Part shown: positions 7,909-16,329 of the stretch, one piece after another | Numbering within the stretch: position 1 is the stretch's first letter | Layout: each line of letters starts with the position of its first letter | Source of the DNA: Poriferisodalis sp965203655 | Lineage (GTDB): Bacteria > Actinomycetota > Acidimicrobiia > Acidimicrobiales > Poriferisodalaceae | Direction of reading: 5' to 3' | DNA length: 64,000 bases | NCBI RefSeq assembly: GCF_965203655.1 | Contig: NZ_CBDBDD010000008.1 | Coordinates: 186,001 to 250,000, forward strand | Program-made: the position numbers and the translations under genes | The notes under the pieces: model-generated | Databases searched by the model: none | What the model was told of the DNA's origin: nothing | What the model saw: the letters and a program-made list of their open reading frames with translations, nothing else

Positions 7909-9264
7909 ATGCCTTCCGACAGTGACGGAGCCGGCCGCAGGCCGGCGCCGGCGACGACTCGCCCCCGGCTGCGATTCGCGCCGGCCCCCACGGGGCTGCC
8001 GCACCTCGGCACCGCCAGGACAGCACTGTTCAACTGGCTGTACGCCCGCCACTGCGGGGGCGAGATGGTGCTGCGCATCGAGGACACCAACGCCGAGCTG
8101 GCGACGCGTGCCCACATCGAGCAGATCCTCGAGATGCTCGACTGGCTGGGACTGGACTTCGATGGCGAACCGGTCTTCCAGAGCGAGCGAGCCAGCCTGT
8201 ATGACGCCGCGATCGAGCGTTGGCTTGACAGCGGGCAGGCCTATCTCGACGACGGTGCGGTGCGATTTGCCGTGCCCTCCGAGGGCGTAACGGCCTTCGA
8301 TGACGTCGTTCGGGGTCGCGTCGAGTTCCCCAATGCCTCCATCGAGGACTTCGTGGTGAAACGCAGCGACGGCAGCGCGACGTTCTTCGTCGCCAACGCC
8401 GTCGACGATCTCGACCTCGGCATCACCCATGTCTGCAGAGGCGAAGATCTGCTGAACACGACGCCACGGGTGGTGCTGCTGCGCGCCGCGCTGGGGGCAA
8501 CCGACGTGCCGACATTCGCTCACTTGCCGCTCATCGTGAACAAGCAGCGCAAGAAGCTCTCCAAGCGGCGTGATGACGTGTCGCTCACGAGCTACCGCGA
8601 CCAGGGTGTGCTGCCCGAGGCCATGGTCAACTACTTGGCATTGCTGGGCTGGGGACCCCCGGACGGCGTCGAGGTGCGGCCGCTCGCGGAGATCGTCGAG
8701 TTGTTCGATCTCGCTGACGTGAATGCGGCGCCCGCCATGTTCGACATGGACAAGCTCACTGCGGTCAACGGCGAGTACCTGCGCTTGCTCGACGACGCAG
8801 GCTTCGCTGCTGCGATCGAACCATGGGTACACGACCGCCCTTGGGGAGCGGGCCTCGACCGGGCAGCACTGAGCAACGTCGCCCCGCTGATCCGTGAGCG
8901 CACGCGACTGCTGTCCGATGCTCCCGACCGCATCGCTTTTCTGTTCGCGGAGCCCGAGATGGACGCCGACGACTGGGATGCCGCGCTGGCGCCGCCGGCT
9001 GGTGACATCCTCGACCGCGCGCGCGATGACTTCTGCCATGTGGAATGGACGGCCGATTCACTGCACTCCTGCCTGCGTTCGATCGCGGAGGAATTCGGTC
9101 TCAAGCTGGGCAAGGCGCAGGCTCCGGTTCGCGTCGCGATCACCGGCCGCGCGGTCGGTCCACCGCTGTTCGAGTCTCTCGAGCTGCTGGGCCGAGACAC
9201 CGCCCTGCAGCGGCTCGACGCGGCGCGCCAGCGACTCCGCCGAACCGGCTCACCAGCGGACTAA
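7909..9264 (+). CDS. gltX: Glutamyl-tRNA synthetase
   Basis: 451 residues from ATG 7909; a GTG at 7876 overlapping the previous stop is the alternative start. It is a class I aminoacyl-tRNA synthetase charging tRNA-Glu, and in many actinobacteria also mischarging tRNA-Gln for later amidation by GatCAB. Motifs: RFAPAPTGLPHLGTARTALF with the HIGH-equivalent HLGT (about residues 32-35), EDTNAELATR, and KMSKS-equivalent KKLSKRRDDVSL (about residues 215-226). The C-terminal helical anticodon-binding domain follows. A tRNA-Gln gene starts 55 bases after the stop codon. The protein is slightly shorter than the roughly 480-490 residue norm. Confidence 0.95.
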   Translation: MPSDSDGAGRRPAPATTRPRLRFAPAPTGLPHLGTARTALFNWLYARHCGGEMVLRIEDTNAELATRAHIEQILEMLDWLGLDFDGEPVFQSERASLYDAAIERWLDSGQAYLDDGAVRFAVPSEGVTAFDDVVRGRVEFPNASIEDFVVKRSDGSATFFVANAVDDLDLGITHVCRGEDLLNTTPRVVLLRAALGATDVPTFAHLPLIVNKQRKKLSKRRDDVSLTSYRDQGVLPEAMVNYLALLGWGPPDGVEVRPLAEIVELFDLADVNAAPAMFDMDKLTAVNGEYLRLLDDAGFAAAIEPWVHDRPWGAGLDRAALSNVAPLIRERTRLLSDAPDRIAFLFAEPEMDADDWDAALAPPAGDILDRARDDFCHVEWTADSLHSCLRSIAEEFGLKLGKAQAPVRVAITGRAVGPPLFESLELLGRDTALQRLDAARQRLRRTGSPAD

Positions 9265-9318
9265 TCCGGCAATTTCGTCGGGTCATCGCGATGCCGCACC
9301 ACTAGCCTGATCGGGCCC

Positions 9319-9393
9319 TCGGGGATGGTGTAATTGGCAACACAACTGGTTCTGGTCCAGTCATTGGGGGTTCGAGTCCTCCTCCCCGAACCA
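9319..9393 (+). tRNA. tRNA-Gln (anticodon CUG), CCA encoded
   Basis: Cloverleaf read by eye: acceptor arms TCGGGGA (9319-9325) and TCCCCGA (9383-9389) pair perfectly over 7 bp. The anticodon arm is ACTGG-TTCTGGT-CCAGT with anticodon CTG. The T arm is GGGGG-TTCGAGT-CCTCC with one mispair, then discriminator A and encoded CCA (9391-9393). It lies just downstream of gltX and may share its transcript. Confidence 0.95.
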
Positions 9394-9474
9394 GCCCGTT
9401 GCGAGCGCCCTGCCGGCACGCGAGCACCCGATGCAAGCGGGGTGGCGCGCTGCGGCGGACCTAGCCGGGCGCAT

Positions 9475-9505
9475 TTGCACATGTCGCTTCGTCACGACCT
9501 AACAT
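9475..9505 (+). promoter_or_regulatory. Candidate sigma-70-type promoter for the liv operon
   Basis: TTGCAC at 9475-9480 and TAACAT at 9500-9505 are separated by 19 bases, in the 228-base gap between tRNA-Gln and the first ABC gene. The spacing is slightly long and there is no experimental support. Nothing else is seen in 9394-9621 except a GAGGGGGT ribosome binding site before GTG 9622. Confidence 0.4.
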
Positions 9506-9621
9506 CACCCGCTGGCTCGGCCCACGTGGGGCTCCATCCGGAAAGCCACGAAGCTGAGCCGACCTGATAACTTGCCTGCGGCCGGTCTCTGGATCGGCAC
9601 GGACCTGAGGGGGTTCAGCGC

Positions 9622-10383
9622 GTGGCGTTGCTCGAAGTCCAAGACATCTCTGTGCAGTTCGGCGGCATTCGTGCGCTCGACGATTTGTCGTTCTCTCTGG
9701 ACGAGGGACAGATCCTCGGACTCATCGGACCGAATGGCGCCGGCAAGACCACCTTGTTCAACGTGGTCAGCCGGATCTACGACCCGACGACGGGATCGGT
9801 GACGTTCGACGGGCATGACCTGCTCTCGATGCCGGCGCACCAGATCAGCCGGGTCGGCGTCTACCGCACGTTCCAGAACCTTGCGTTGTGGCGCGGCATG
9901 ACGGTGATCGAGAACGTGATGGTCGGCGATCACACGAACACCAAGGCCAACTTCTTCACCGCGGCGTTCCGACTCGGCACCCGCAAGGAGGAGAAGGATC
10001 TGCGCCGACGGGCATGGGAGGCGCTCGAAGAGCTCGGCCTCGAAGAATATGCCTACAACCCAGCAGCCGGCCTGCCGTTCGGCACCCTCAAGCGCATCGA
10101 GTTGGCTCGGGCACTGATCTCCAACCCGCGCTTGATCATGCTCGACGAGCCCGCATCGGGCCTCACCCACCAAGAGGTCGACTCGCTCGCCCAGGACATC
10201 AAAGACATCCGTGACCGGCACAACCTCTCGGTATTGCTGGTCGAGCACCACATGCGCATGGTGCTCAATATCAGCGAGCACCTGGTCGTGCTCAACTTCG
10301 GCCGCAAGATCGCCGACGGTCCTCCCGATGCTGTGCGCAACGATCCGGAGGTCATCGAGGCGTACCTGGGGAGTTCGTCATGA
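9622..10383 (+). CDS. livG: Branched-chain amino-acid-type ABC transporter, ATP-binding protein LivG
   Basis: 253 residues from GTG 9622 with GAGGGGGT upstream. It is the cytoplasmic ATPase of a HAAT-family importer. Walker A GPNGAGKTT (about residues 36-44), the LivG-typical VGVYRTFQNLALWRGMTV, a degenerate signature region GLPFGTLKRIELARAL in place of LSGGQ, Walker B LIMLDEPASGL and the switch His in LLVEHHMRMV. The changed signature (PFGTLKR instead of SYGxQR) is common in LivG but worth noting. It overlaps livF by 4 bases (ATGA), so the two are translationally coupled. The substrate may be amino acids, amides or urea-like compounds. Confidence 0.93.
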   Translation: MALLEVQDISVQFGGIRALDDLSFSLDEGQILGLIGPNGAGKTTLFNVVSRIYDPTTGSVTFDGHDLLSMPAHQISRVGVYRTFQNLALWRGMTVIENVMVGDHTNTKANFFTAAFRLGTRKEEKDLRRRAWEALEELGLEEYAYNPAAGLPFGTLKRIELARALISNPRLIMLDEPASGLTHQEVDSLAQDIKDIRDRHNLSVLLVEHHMRMVLNISEHLVVLNFGRKIADGPPDAVRNDPEVIEAYLGSSS

Positions 10384-11093
10384 CGGATTTGATGTTGAAG
10401 GTCGAAGACCTGCACGCGCGCTACGGGGCTGTCGAAGTCCTGCGGGGCCTCGACTTCGAGGTGCCCGATCGCAGCGTGGTGGTGATCCTCGGCGCCAACG
10501 GTGCAGGCAAGACCACGACGCTGCGGGCGCTGTGCAACATGTGCACAACTTCGGGCACGGTCCTGTTCGAAGGCGACGACATCTCTCGGTCCAAGACCGC
10601 CGACATCGTGCGGCGCGGCGTCGCCCATGTACCGCAGGGCCGGGGAACATTCCCCGAGCTGTCCGTCATGGACAACCTCAGGATCGGCGCCTACACCCGC
10701 AAGGACAACGAAGTCAGCGCGGATGTCGACCGCTGGTTTGAGATCTTTCCCCGGCTCGAGGAGCGCCGCGATCAGCTCGCGGGCTCGCTCTCGGGCGGCG
10801 AGCAGCAGATGCTCGCCGTCGCCAGGGCACTGATGTGCCGACCGAGGCTGCTGCTGCTCGACGAGCCGTCGCTGGGACTGGCACCGCTCATCATCGAAGA
10901 CCTCTTTGAGCGCTTCAGTCAGCTCAATAGAGAAACCGGGCTGACGATGCTCCTCGTTGAGCAGAACGCCAACCTGGCATTGGACATGGCCGACTACGGC
11001 TACGTGATTGAGAGCGGCGAGATCGCTCTGCATGGACCAGCCGACCAGCTCAAGAACGATCCTGCAGTGCAGGAAGCGTACTTGGGCGCGTAA
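10380..11093 (+). CDS. livF: Branched-chain amino-acid-type ABC transporter, ATP-binding protein LivF
   Basis: 237 residues, the normal LivF size. Walker A GANGAGKTTTLRAL (about residues 38-51), the LivF marker VAHVPQGRGTFPELSV, signature LSGGEQQMLAVARAL, Walker B LLLLDEPSLGLAP and H-loop region replaced by LLVEQNANLAL, as is typical for LivF. It pairs with LivG as a heterodimeric ATPase driving the permeases encoded just downstream. It starts inside the end of livG and is followed after 22 bases by the first permease gene. Confidence 0.94.
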   Translation: MTDLMLKVEDLHARYGAVEVLRGLDFEVPDRSVVVILGANGAGKTTTLRALCNMCTTSGTVLFEGDDISRSKTADIVRRGVAHVPQGRGTFPELSVMDNLRIGAYTRKDNEVSADVDRWFEIFPRLEERRDQLAGSLSGGEQQMLAVARALMCRPRLLLLDEPSLGLAPLIIEDLFERFSQLNRETGLTMLLVEQNANLALDMADYGYVIESGEIALHGPADQLKNDPAVQEAYLGA

Positions 11094-11115
11094 TCCGTAG
11101 GTACGGGGGCAGACC

Positions 11116-12174
11116 GTGAACTGGAACTTCGAAATCCTCCCGGACTTCATCATGAACGGGTTGCGAGACGGGGCCTTGTACAGCGCTGTCGCGTTGGCGT
11201 TGGTGCTGATCTTCAAGGCGACGACGCTGATCAACTTCGCCACCGGCGAGTTGGCGATGATTGGTGCCTTCTTCGTCTACGTGCTGAACATTGAGCAGGG
11301 TCTCTGGCTGTGGCTGTCGATCGTCATCGCTATGGCAATCAGCGCCGGCCTCGGCGCGGCGGTTGAACGAGCCCTCGTTCGACCCTTTGATCCTGAGGAC
11401 CACCTACCGGTGGTGCTCATCACGCTCGGCCTGTTCTTAATGCTCAACGCCTTCGCAGGAGACATCTGGGAGTATCAGCTTCGGGCGGTGAACGATCCTT
11501 TCGGTGCCTTCCCGAGCTGGGTGCCCAACGGGAGCGAACTCAAGACTGCGCGGGACGGCACGATCGCGTGCGTCGAGAATTCCGCAGGAGATCTTGTCGA
11601 GGCTGGTGCCGGTGCCACGGACGTCGAGATGTGCAACATGGTGGGCCGCACATTCTGGGAGCTGTTTGGCACCCGGATCCACTACCGCACTATCGGCACA
11701 CTATTGACGCTCGCGCTGGCCTTGATCGTGTTGGCGATCGTCTTGGGCAAGACCAAAGCGGGGCTTGCTTTCCGGGCAGTCTCGTCCAACGTGGAGTCAG
11801 CCCGCCTCGTCGGGGTGAACACAGGTCGCACGCTGGGCTTCGGCTGGGCACTGGCCTCAGTGTTCGGAACACTGGGGGCCGTGCTGGCCGCACCGGTGCT
11901 GGGTGGCGTGAGTCCGACGCTGATGGCAACCGTCCTCATCTACGCCTTGGCCGCCGCGGCGCTGGGAGGCCTTGACAGCCTCGGCGGTGCGGTTATCGGC
12001 GGGCTCGTTGTGGGCCTCATCAAGTCAGTGCTGGTGACGTGGTTCGGCGTCAACGTGCTGGGCCAGAACTACTTCTCGATTCTGGAGCTGGCAATGGCAT
12101 TCCTCGTGATTCTGTTCGTGCTGCTGTTCCGGCCGACGGGCCTCTTCGGAACCCGTCGCATTGAGCGCGTCTAG
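11116..12174 (+). CDS. livH: Branched-chain amino-acid-type ABC transporter permease, LivH type (first copy)
   Basis: 352 residues from GTG 11116. An inner-membrane permease with about eight hydrophobic segments; LINFATGELAMIGAF is the LivH hallmark, and ALAAAALGGLDSLGGAVIGGLVVG is the conserved C-terminal loop. It carries an extra extracytoplasmic loop of some 60 residues (about 120-185), rich in Gly/Asp/Thr with two cysteines (IACVEN and VEMCNMV) that could form a disulfide; the second LivH copy in this operon has a shorter loop there. It would form a heterodimer with a LivM-type partner. Confidence 0.92.
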   Translation: MNWNFEILPDFIMNGLRDGALYSAVALALVLIFKATTLINFATGELAMIGAFFVYVLNIEQGLWLWLSIVIAMAISAGLGAAVERALVRPFDPEDHLPVVLITLGLFLMLNAFAGDIWEYQLRAVNDPFGAFPSWVPNGSELKTARDGTIACVENSAGDLVEAGAGATDVEMCNMVGRTFWELFGTRIHYRTIGTLLTLALALIVLAIVLGKTKAGLAFRAVSSNVESARLVGVNTGRTLGFGWALASVFGTLGAVLAAPVLGGVSPTLMATVLIYALAAAALGGLDSLGGAVIGGLVVGLIKSVLVTWFGVNVLGQNYFSILELAMAFLVILFVLLFRPTGLFGTRRIERV

Positions 12175-12203
12175 CCCAACTATCGAAGGGGAGTTGCCGA
12201 AGT

Positions 12204-14099
12204 ATGAGTACTTCACTGCTCGTCGTTTCCAAAGGCAGCACACAGCATCGCCAGTGGCAGTGGCTGAGCTGGGGCTACGCCCTCGCTATCGCTGTGCTGG
12301 TGCCGTACGTGCTGCAGCCGTTCCGAATCGGCCAGATGAACCGGGCGTTCGTTTTCGTTGTCGCCGTGCTCGCGGTGAACCTCGTGGTCGGCTTCAACGG
12401 CATGCTCGCATTGGGCCACTCGGCATTCATGGGCATCGGTGCATTCGTCAGCGCAACGATGGTGCAAGACGAGCTCTGGGATTACTGGATGGTCATCCCG
12501 CTCGTGCTTTTTGTCGGCTTCGCTGTCGGCGTCGTCGTTGGACTGCCGGCGCTGCGCGTCAAGGGTCTCTACCTAGCGTTGATCACCATCGCGCAGGCGG
12601 CAGTATTTCCGTCGCTGCTGAAAATCGACGAGTTGGGCATCGCTGAGCGCACCGGCGGGCCGAACGGCCGCAAAGTTGACGAGGTTGTCGACCGCCAGCT
12701 CGATGGCGTCTCAAGCTGGTTCGAGTGGCTGCCGGGTGTTGACGGCGTTCGAGGGTCGGCCGCCTATCGGTACTGGATCCTGCTGCTCATTACCGCTCTC
12801 GCATTGGCGCTCGTCCGCAACATCATCCGAAGCCGTCCTGGCCGTGCGGTCGTAGCCATCCGCGACAGCGAGGCGGGCGCTGCTGTGTACGGCGTGAACT
12901 TGCCGATGTACAAGACGGTCAACTTCGCGCTCAGCGCTTCGCTGGGCTCGTTGGCTGGCCTCATGTGGTGCTTGGACAAGGGCTTTGTGGCGGAGCAGGA
13001 CTTCACCTTCATCCTCGCGATCGACCTGATCATCGGCTTGGTCATCGGCGGGGTCGGCGCGTTGCAGGGCTCGGTGTTCGGCGGGCTCTTCGTGGTATGG
13101 GTGCGCGACCTCACCAAACGCATCACCATCCCGCTCGGCTTCTATGAGCTCGATGGCGGCGGGCCTCTGTCGGCGGCCATCTTCGGGCTGATCCTCATAC
13201 TGTTCACCTTCTTCGCCCCGGGTGGCATCGCCTCGATGGTCGCGGCCGTCCAGAAACGCATCATTCACGTAGTGCCTTTGAAGCCGAACGGCGACCCGAT
13301 CACGCCATTGGAGAATCTGGATCCAGGACCGTCGTCGAATCGTGCGCCGATCGCGCTGCGTCTGGCGCTGATCGGCCCGGCTGCGCTGATCATCGGTTGG
13401 GTGCTGATGAACGTCGACAACCTGATCGTCGGCGTGTTTGCCTTCATGTTCCGCTTTGCCATCATCGTGCTGGCGCCGATAGCGGTGTTCGTTGCCGCCA
13501 ACGAGTTGAGGGCCGCGCGGCAGGGCTTGCGCGGCGACCGGTCGGCCGCGGTCGAATCTCAAGCCAGGGTCGCATGCATTCTGGGCATTCTGAGCTTCGC
13601 GTACATCAAGACGTTTGCCTTGAATCTTGCCCTGCGAGCCCATCACGTGGGCCACTTGGCTCGTGAGGCGGTCATCGGAAGCGGTGACGAGAGCGTGTCA
13701 GCCATCCCGCTGCTGAGTGAGGCGAGGAAGTCACAGGAGTTCTTCGGTACGGGCACCGAGTTCTGTGCGACGTCACCCACCGGCGAGTTTCGGGGTCATG
13801 CCGTCAGCGATCTGTGCGAGGTTGCGGGCGAAGCGGTTGAGGCTTCGGAGACCGCAGTCGGCATATGGCTCCTCGGATGGCCCACCCAGAGCATGCTGGC
13901 GTTGGTGCTCAGCATCATTGCGATTGCTGTGACGATCCTCGTCGGGGTTCGCCATTTCCTGCGCAGCGGCACCACGTCGGGTTCGCAGCGCTCGGAGGCA
14001 CTCGCAAGTTCCGGTGCTTCGGCCGAGGTCCGGCATGGGGGACACGACGCTGGGAGCGTCGCCCCTGCAGAGAGCGGCGACGAGCCATCGTCGACGTAG
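12204..14099 (+). CDS. livM: LivM-type ABC permease with a long C-terminal membrane extension
   Basis: 631 residues, almost twice the usual 320-350 of LivM. The first 330 or so are a standard LivM core: VNLVVGFNGMLALGHSAFMGIGAF, VGLPALRVKGLYLALITIA, RSRPGRAVVAIRDSEAGAAVYGVN, then LIIGLVIGGVGALQGSVFGG. The remaining 290 residues hold about four more hydrophobic segments (for example PAALIIGWVLMNVDNLIVG and MLALVLSIIAIAVTILVGV), separated by a soluble stretch (about 500-560) with two cysteines, and end in a low-complexity Ser/Gly tail. I know of no named domain for the extension. It follows livH after 29 bases. Confidence 0.88.
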   Translation: MSTSLLVVSKGSTQHRQWQWLSWGYALAIAVLVPYVLQPFRIGQMNRAFVFVVAVLAVNLVVGFNGMLALGHSAFMGIGAFVSATMVQDELWDYWMVIPLVLFVGFAVGVVVGLPALRVKGLYLALITIAQAAVFPSLLKIDELGIAERTGGPNGRKVDEVVDRQLDGVSSWFEWLPGVDGVRGSAAYRYWILLLITALALALVRNIIRSRPGRAVVAIRDSEAGAAVYGVNLPMYKTVNFALSASLGSLAGLMWCLDKGFVAEQDFTFILAIDLIIGLVIGGVGALQGSVFGGLFVVWVRDLTKRITIPLGFYELDGGGPLSAAIFGLILILFTFFAPGGIASMVAAVQKRIIHVVPLKPNGDPITPLENLDPGPSSNRAPIALRLALIGPAALIIGWVLMNVDNLIVGVFAFMFRFAIIVLAPIAVFVAANELRAARQGLRGDRSAAVESQARVACILGILSFAYIKTFALNLALRAHHVGHLAREAVIGSGDESVSAIPLLSEARKSQEFFGTGTEFCATSPTGEFRGHAVSDLCEVAGEAVEASETAVGIWLLGWPTQSMLALVLSIIAIAVTILVGVRHFLRSGTTSGSQRSEALASSGASAEVRHGGHDAGSVAPAESGDEPSST

Positions 14100-14186
14100 G
14101 CGAACTCTCGGGGCAGGCTCCGAAGCCGCTTTCGGGCATGCACTGAGACAAGCACTGGGTCGAGCACGAGGCAGACGGCAGCCGCG

Positions 14187-15131
14187 ATGGACTTGGTTCT
14201 ACTGCTGCAACGCATCTTCGACACGTTGCTCAACGGTGCGATCTACTCGTCGCTTGCGATCGCGCTCGCCATCATTGTCCGCTCGACTGGTCTGCTGAAT
14301 TTCGCCCAAGGAGAGATGGCCACGTTCTCGGCGTACGTGGCATTCGTCCTGCTGAGCGGCGCCGCACCGGGCCTCACCGGTGGCACTGTGGCCGCTTGGC
14401 TGGGTGGTCCGCTCTCGGTTCCCTCGGCCATCGTGGGTGCCGTGGTGTTCGGCATAGCGGCAGGCGGAGTCACCGAACGGGTGCTGATCCGTCCGTTGCG
14501 GCATGCTCCCGAACTGGCCGTTGTCAATGTGACAGTCGGGCTGTTCTTGGGCTTGAACTCATTGACGGAGCAATGGTGGGGCACGGCTCCGAGGGCCTTT
14601 CCCTCAGTCTTTCCCAACCAGCCGGACGACTACATCGACATCGTCGGTGCACGCTTGCGGATTTCCGTGGTGGGCACGTGGATCACGCTGCTCGCACTGC
14701 TCGCACTGCTAGTGGCTGCCCTGCGATGGACACGGACCGGCTTGGCATTCCGAGCGGTCTCCTCTGACCGAGACTCGGCAGAGCTGAGCGGGATTCGGTC
14801 CGGGAGCGTCTTGATGTATGGCTGGGCTCTGGCAGCGGGTCTCGGTGCCTTGGCGGCTGCACTGAGCGCCAACGTCGTCGTGCTCGAGCCGAAGATGATG
14901 CAGCGCGTGCTCGTTTACGCGTTCGCCGCGGCGACGCTCGGTGGTCTGGACTCGCCGAAGGGAGCGCTCGTCGGCGGCATCGTGGTCGCTCTGGCGCAGA
15001 CGCTCATACCTGCATACGTCCCGTTCATCGGCTACGAGGTGAGCGTCGTGCCGGCGCTGTTGGCCATGGTGGCGGTGCTGCTGGTGCGGCCGTACGGCTT
15101 GTTCGGCACTCGGCGAAACGTGCGAGCGTGA
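14187..15131 (+). CDS. Branched-chain amino-acid-type ABC transporter permease, LivH type (second copy)
   Basis: 314 residues. LIVRSTGLLNFAQGEMATFSAYV-like segment near the N-terminus and YAFAAATLGGLDSPKGALVGG near the C-terminus mark it as LivH. It is clearly diverged from the first copy in the same operon and has the more usual compact loop region. It overlaps the next permease by 4 bases (GTGA), so this second pair is translationally coupled. It presumably shares the single LivG/LivF ATPase pair encoded upstream; that sharing is inference from operon content. Confidence 0.91.
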   Translation: MDLVLLLQRIFDTLLNGAIYSSLAIALAIIVRSTGLLNFAQGEMATFSAYVAFVLLSGAAPGLTGGTVAAWLGGPLSVPSAIVGAVVFGIAAGGVTERVLIRPLRHAPELAVVNVTVGLFLGLNSLTEQWWGTAPRAFPSVFPNQPDDYIDIVGARLRISVVGTWITLLALLALLVAALRWTRTGLAFRAVSSDRDSAELSGIRSGSVLMYGWALAAGLGALAAALSANVVVLEPKMMQRVLVYAFAAATLGGLDSPKGALVGGIVVALAQTLIPAYVPFIGYEVSVVPALLAMVAVLLVRPYGLFGTRRNVRA

Positions 15132-16183
15132 AGGGCGGGCCTCAGCAGGGCGCGGAATTCTCGCCGGACGGGGTGGCACGCCGGACCCGAATCGGGCCTC
15201 TGGGCTGGATCGGAGCCGCAGCGCTTGGCGTCTGGCTTGTGGCGATGCCGTTGACGAGCGAAGTCACCGAGTTCCGCGCCAGGACAGAATTGGTGGTCGC
15301 CGTGTTGGCGGTGCTCGGGGTGACCGTCGCCACCGGCTTTGGAGGCATGATCAGCCTCGGGCACGGCGTTTTCGTGGCAACTGGGGCATTCGGGACAGCT
15401 TTCGCCGTTGATGACTTAGGGCTGCCGTGGATGGCCGGCATGCTGGCAGGAGCGCTTATTGCGGGCACGTTGGGAATACTCGTGGGAGTACCGGCGCTGC
15501 GCATCCGGGGCATCTATCTCGCCTTGGTCACGCTTGGGCTGGCTATGGCATACCAACCGCTCGCCAAGCGTTTTCCGTCGCTCACGGGTGGAGTCAGCGG
15601 CCGCGGCGTGGACTTGGAGATGCTGCCGCCATCTTGGTTCGGAACGAGCCGGTGGTCAGCTGCTTGCTACCGCTACCTGATCTGCCTCATTGTTGTCGCG
15701 TTGGTGCTCTGGCTCACGCGCAACCTTGCCTATAGCAGCGTCGGACGTGCGATACGTGCGGTGCGTGACGACGACACGGCAGCGGCGGTGTACGGCGTCA
15801 ATGTCGTGACGATCCGGGTAGGGACGTTCGCGTTCAGTGCCATGGTGAGCGGGCTCGCGGGTGCCCTGAGCGTCGTGCTGGTGCCCTATGTCTCACAAGA
15901 GTCGTATCCGCCGCAAGAATCGCTGATGCTCTACGCCTTGGCGGTGCTGGGCGGGCTGCATTCGGTCTGGGGGGCTGTTGTCGGCGTCGCGATCCGCGAA
16001 GTCGCCGTGGCGGCCGGTGCTCGGCTCGCCCGCGTCGACGGCCTCGGTCCGATCAGCGAGCTCTTTGACCTCTTGGCAGATGACCGCTTCCTGTTTGCTG
16101 TGGCCCTCATTGCTCTCACCTTGGTGTTTCCTGACGGTCTCGTCGGCACAGGGTCGCGGCAGAGGCTGCTGGGCAACGACTGA
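15128..16183 (+). CDS. Branched-chain amino-acid-type ABC transporter permease, LivM type (second copy)
   Basis: 351 residues from GTG 15128, a normal LivM length. GVTVATGFGGMISLGHGVFVATGAF, VGVPALRIRGIYLALVTLGLAM, SSVGRAIRAVRDDDTAAAVYGVN and YALAVLGGLHSVWGAVVG are the family blocks. About eight to ten hydrophobic segments. Unlike the first LivM in this operon it has no C-terminal extension. A 146-base gap separates it from the lipoprotein gene, which has its own strong ribosome binding site. Confidence 0.91.
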   Translation: MKGGPQQGAEFSPDGVARRTRIGPLGWIGAAALGVWLVAMPLTSEVTEFRARTELVVAVLAVLGVTVATGFGGMISLGHGVFVATGAFGTAFAVDDLGLPWMAGMLAGALIAGTLGILVGVPALRIRGIYLALVTLGLAMAYQPLAKRFPSLTGGVSGRGVDLEMLPPSWFGTSRWSAACYRYLICLIVVALVLWLTRNLAYSSVGRAIRAVRDDDTAAAVYGVNVVTIRVGTFAFSAMVSGLAGALSVVLVPYVSQESYPPQESLMLYALAVLGGLHSVWGAVVGVAIREVAVAAGARLARVDGLGPISELFDLLADDRFLFAVALIALTLVFPDGLVGTGSRQRLLGND

Positions 16184-16329
16184 CTGCGCTCGCACTGCAA
16201 ATTGTCGCGGAATTGACATGCCGCACCCAAGCAGGGCACCTATGAAGCGAAGTAGTTTCGCGACGCACTTGGCAGCCTTCTTTGGGCTTGCCGCGTTTCA
16301 TTGCATTCACCTATAGGGGGAGATTCACA

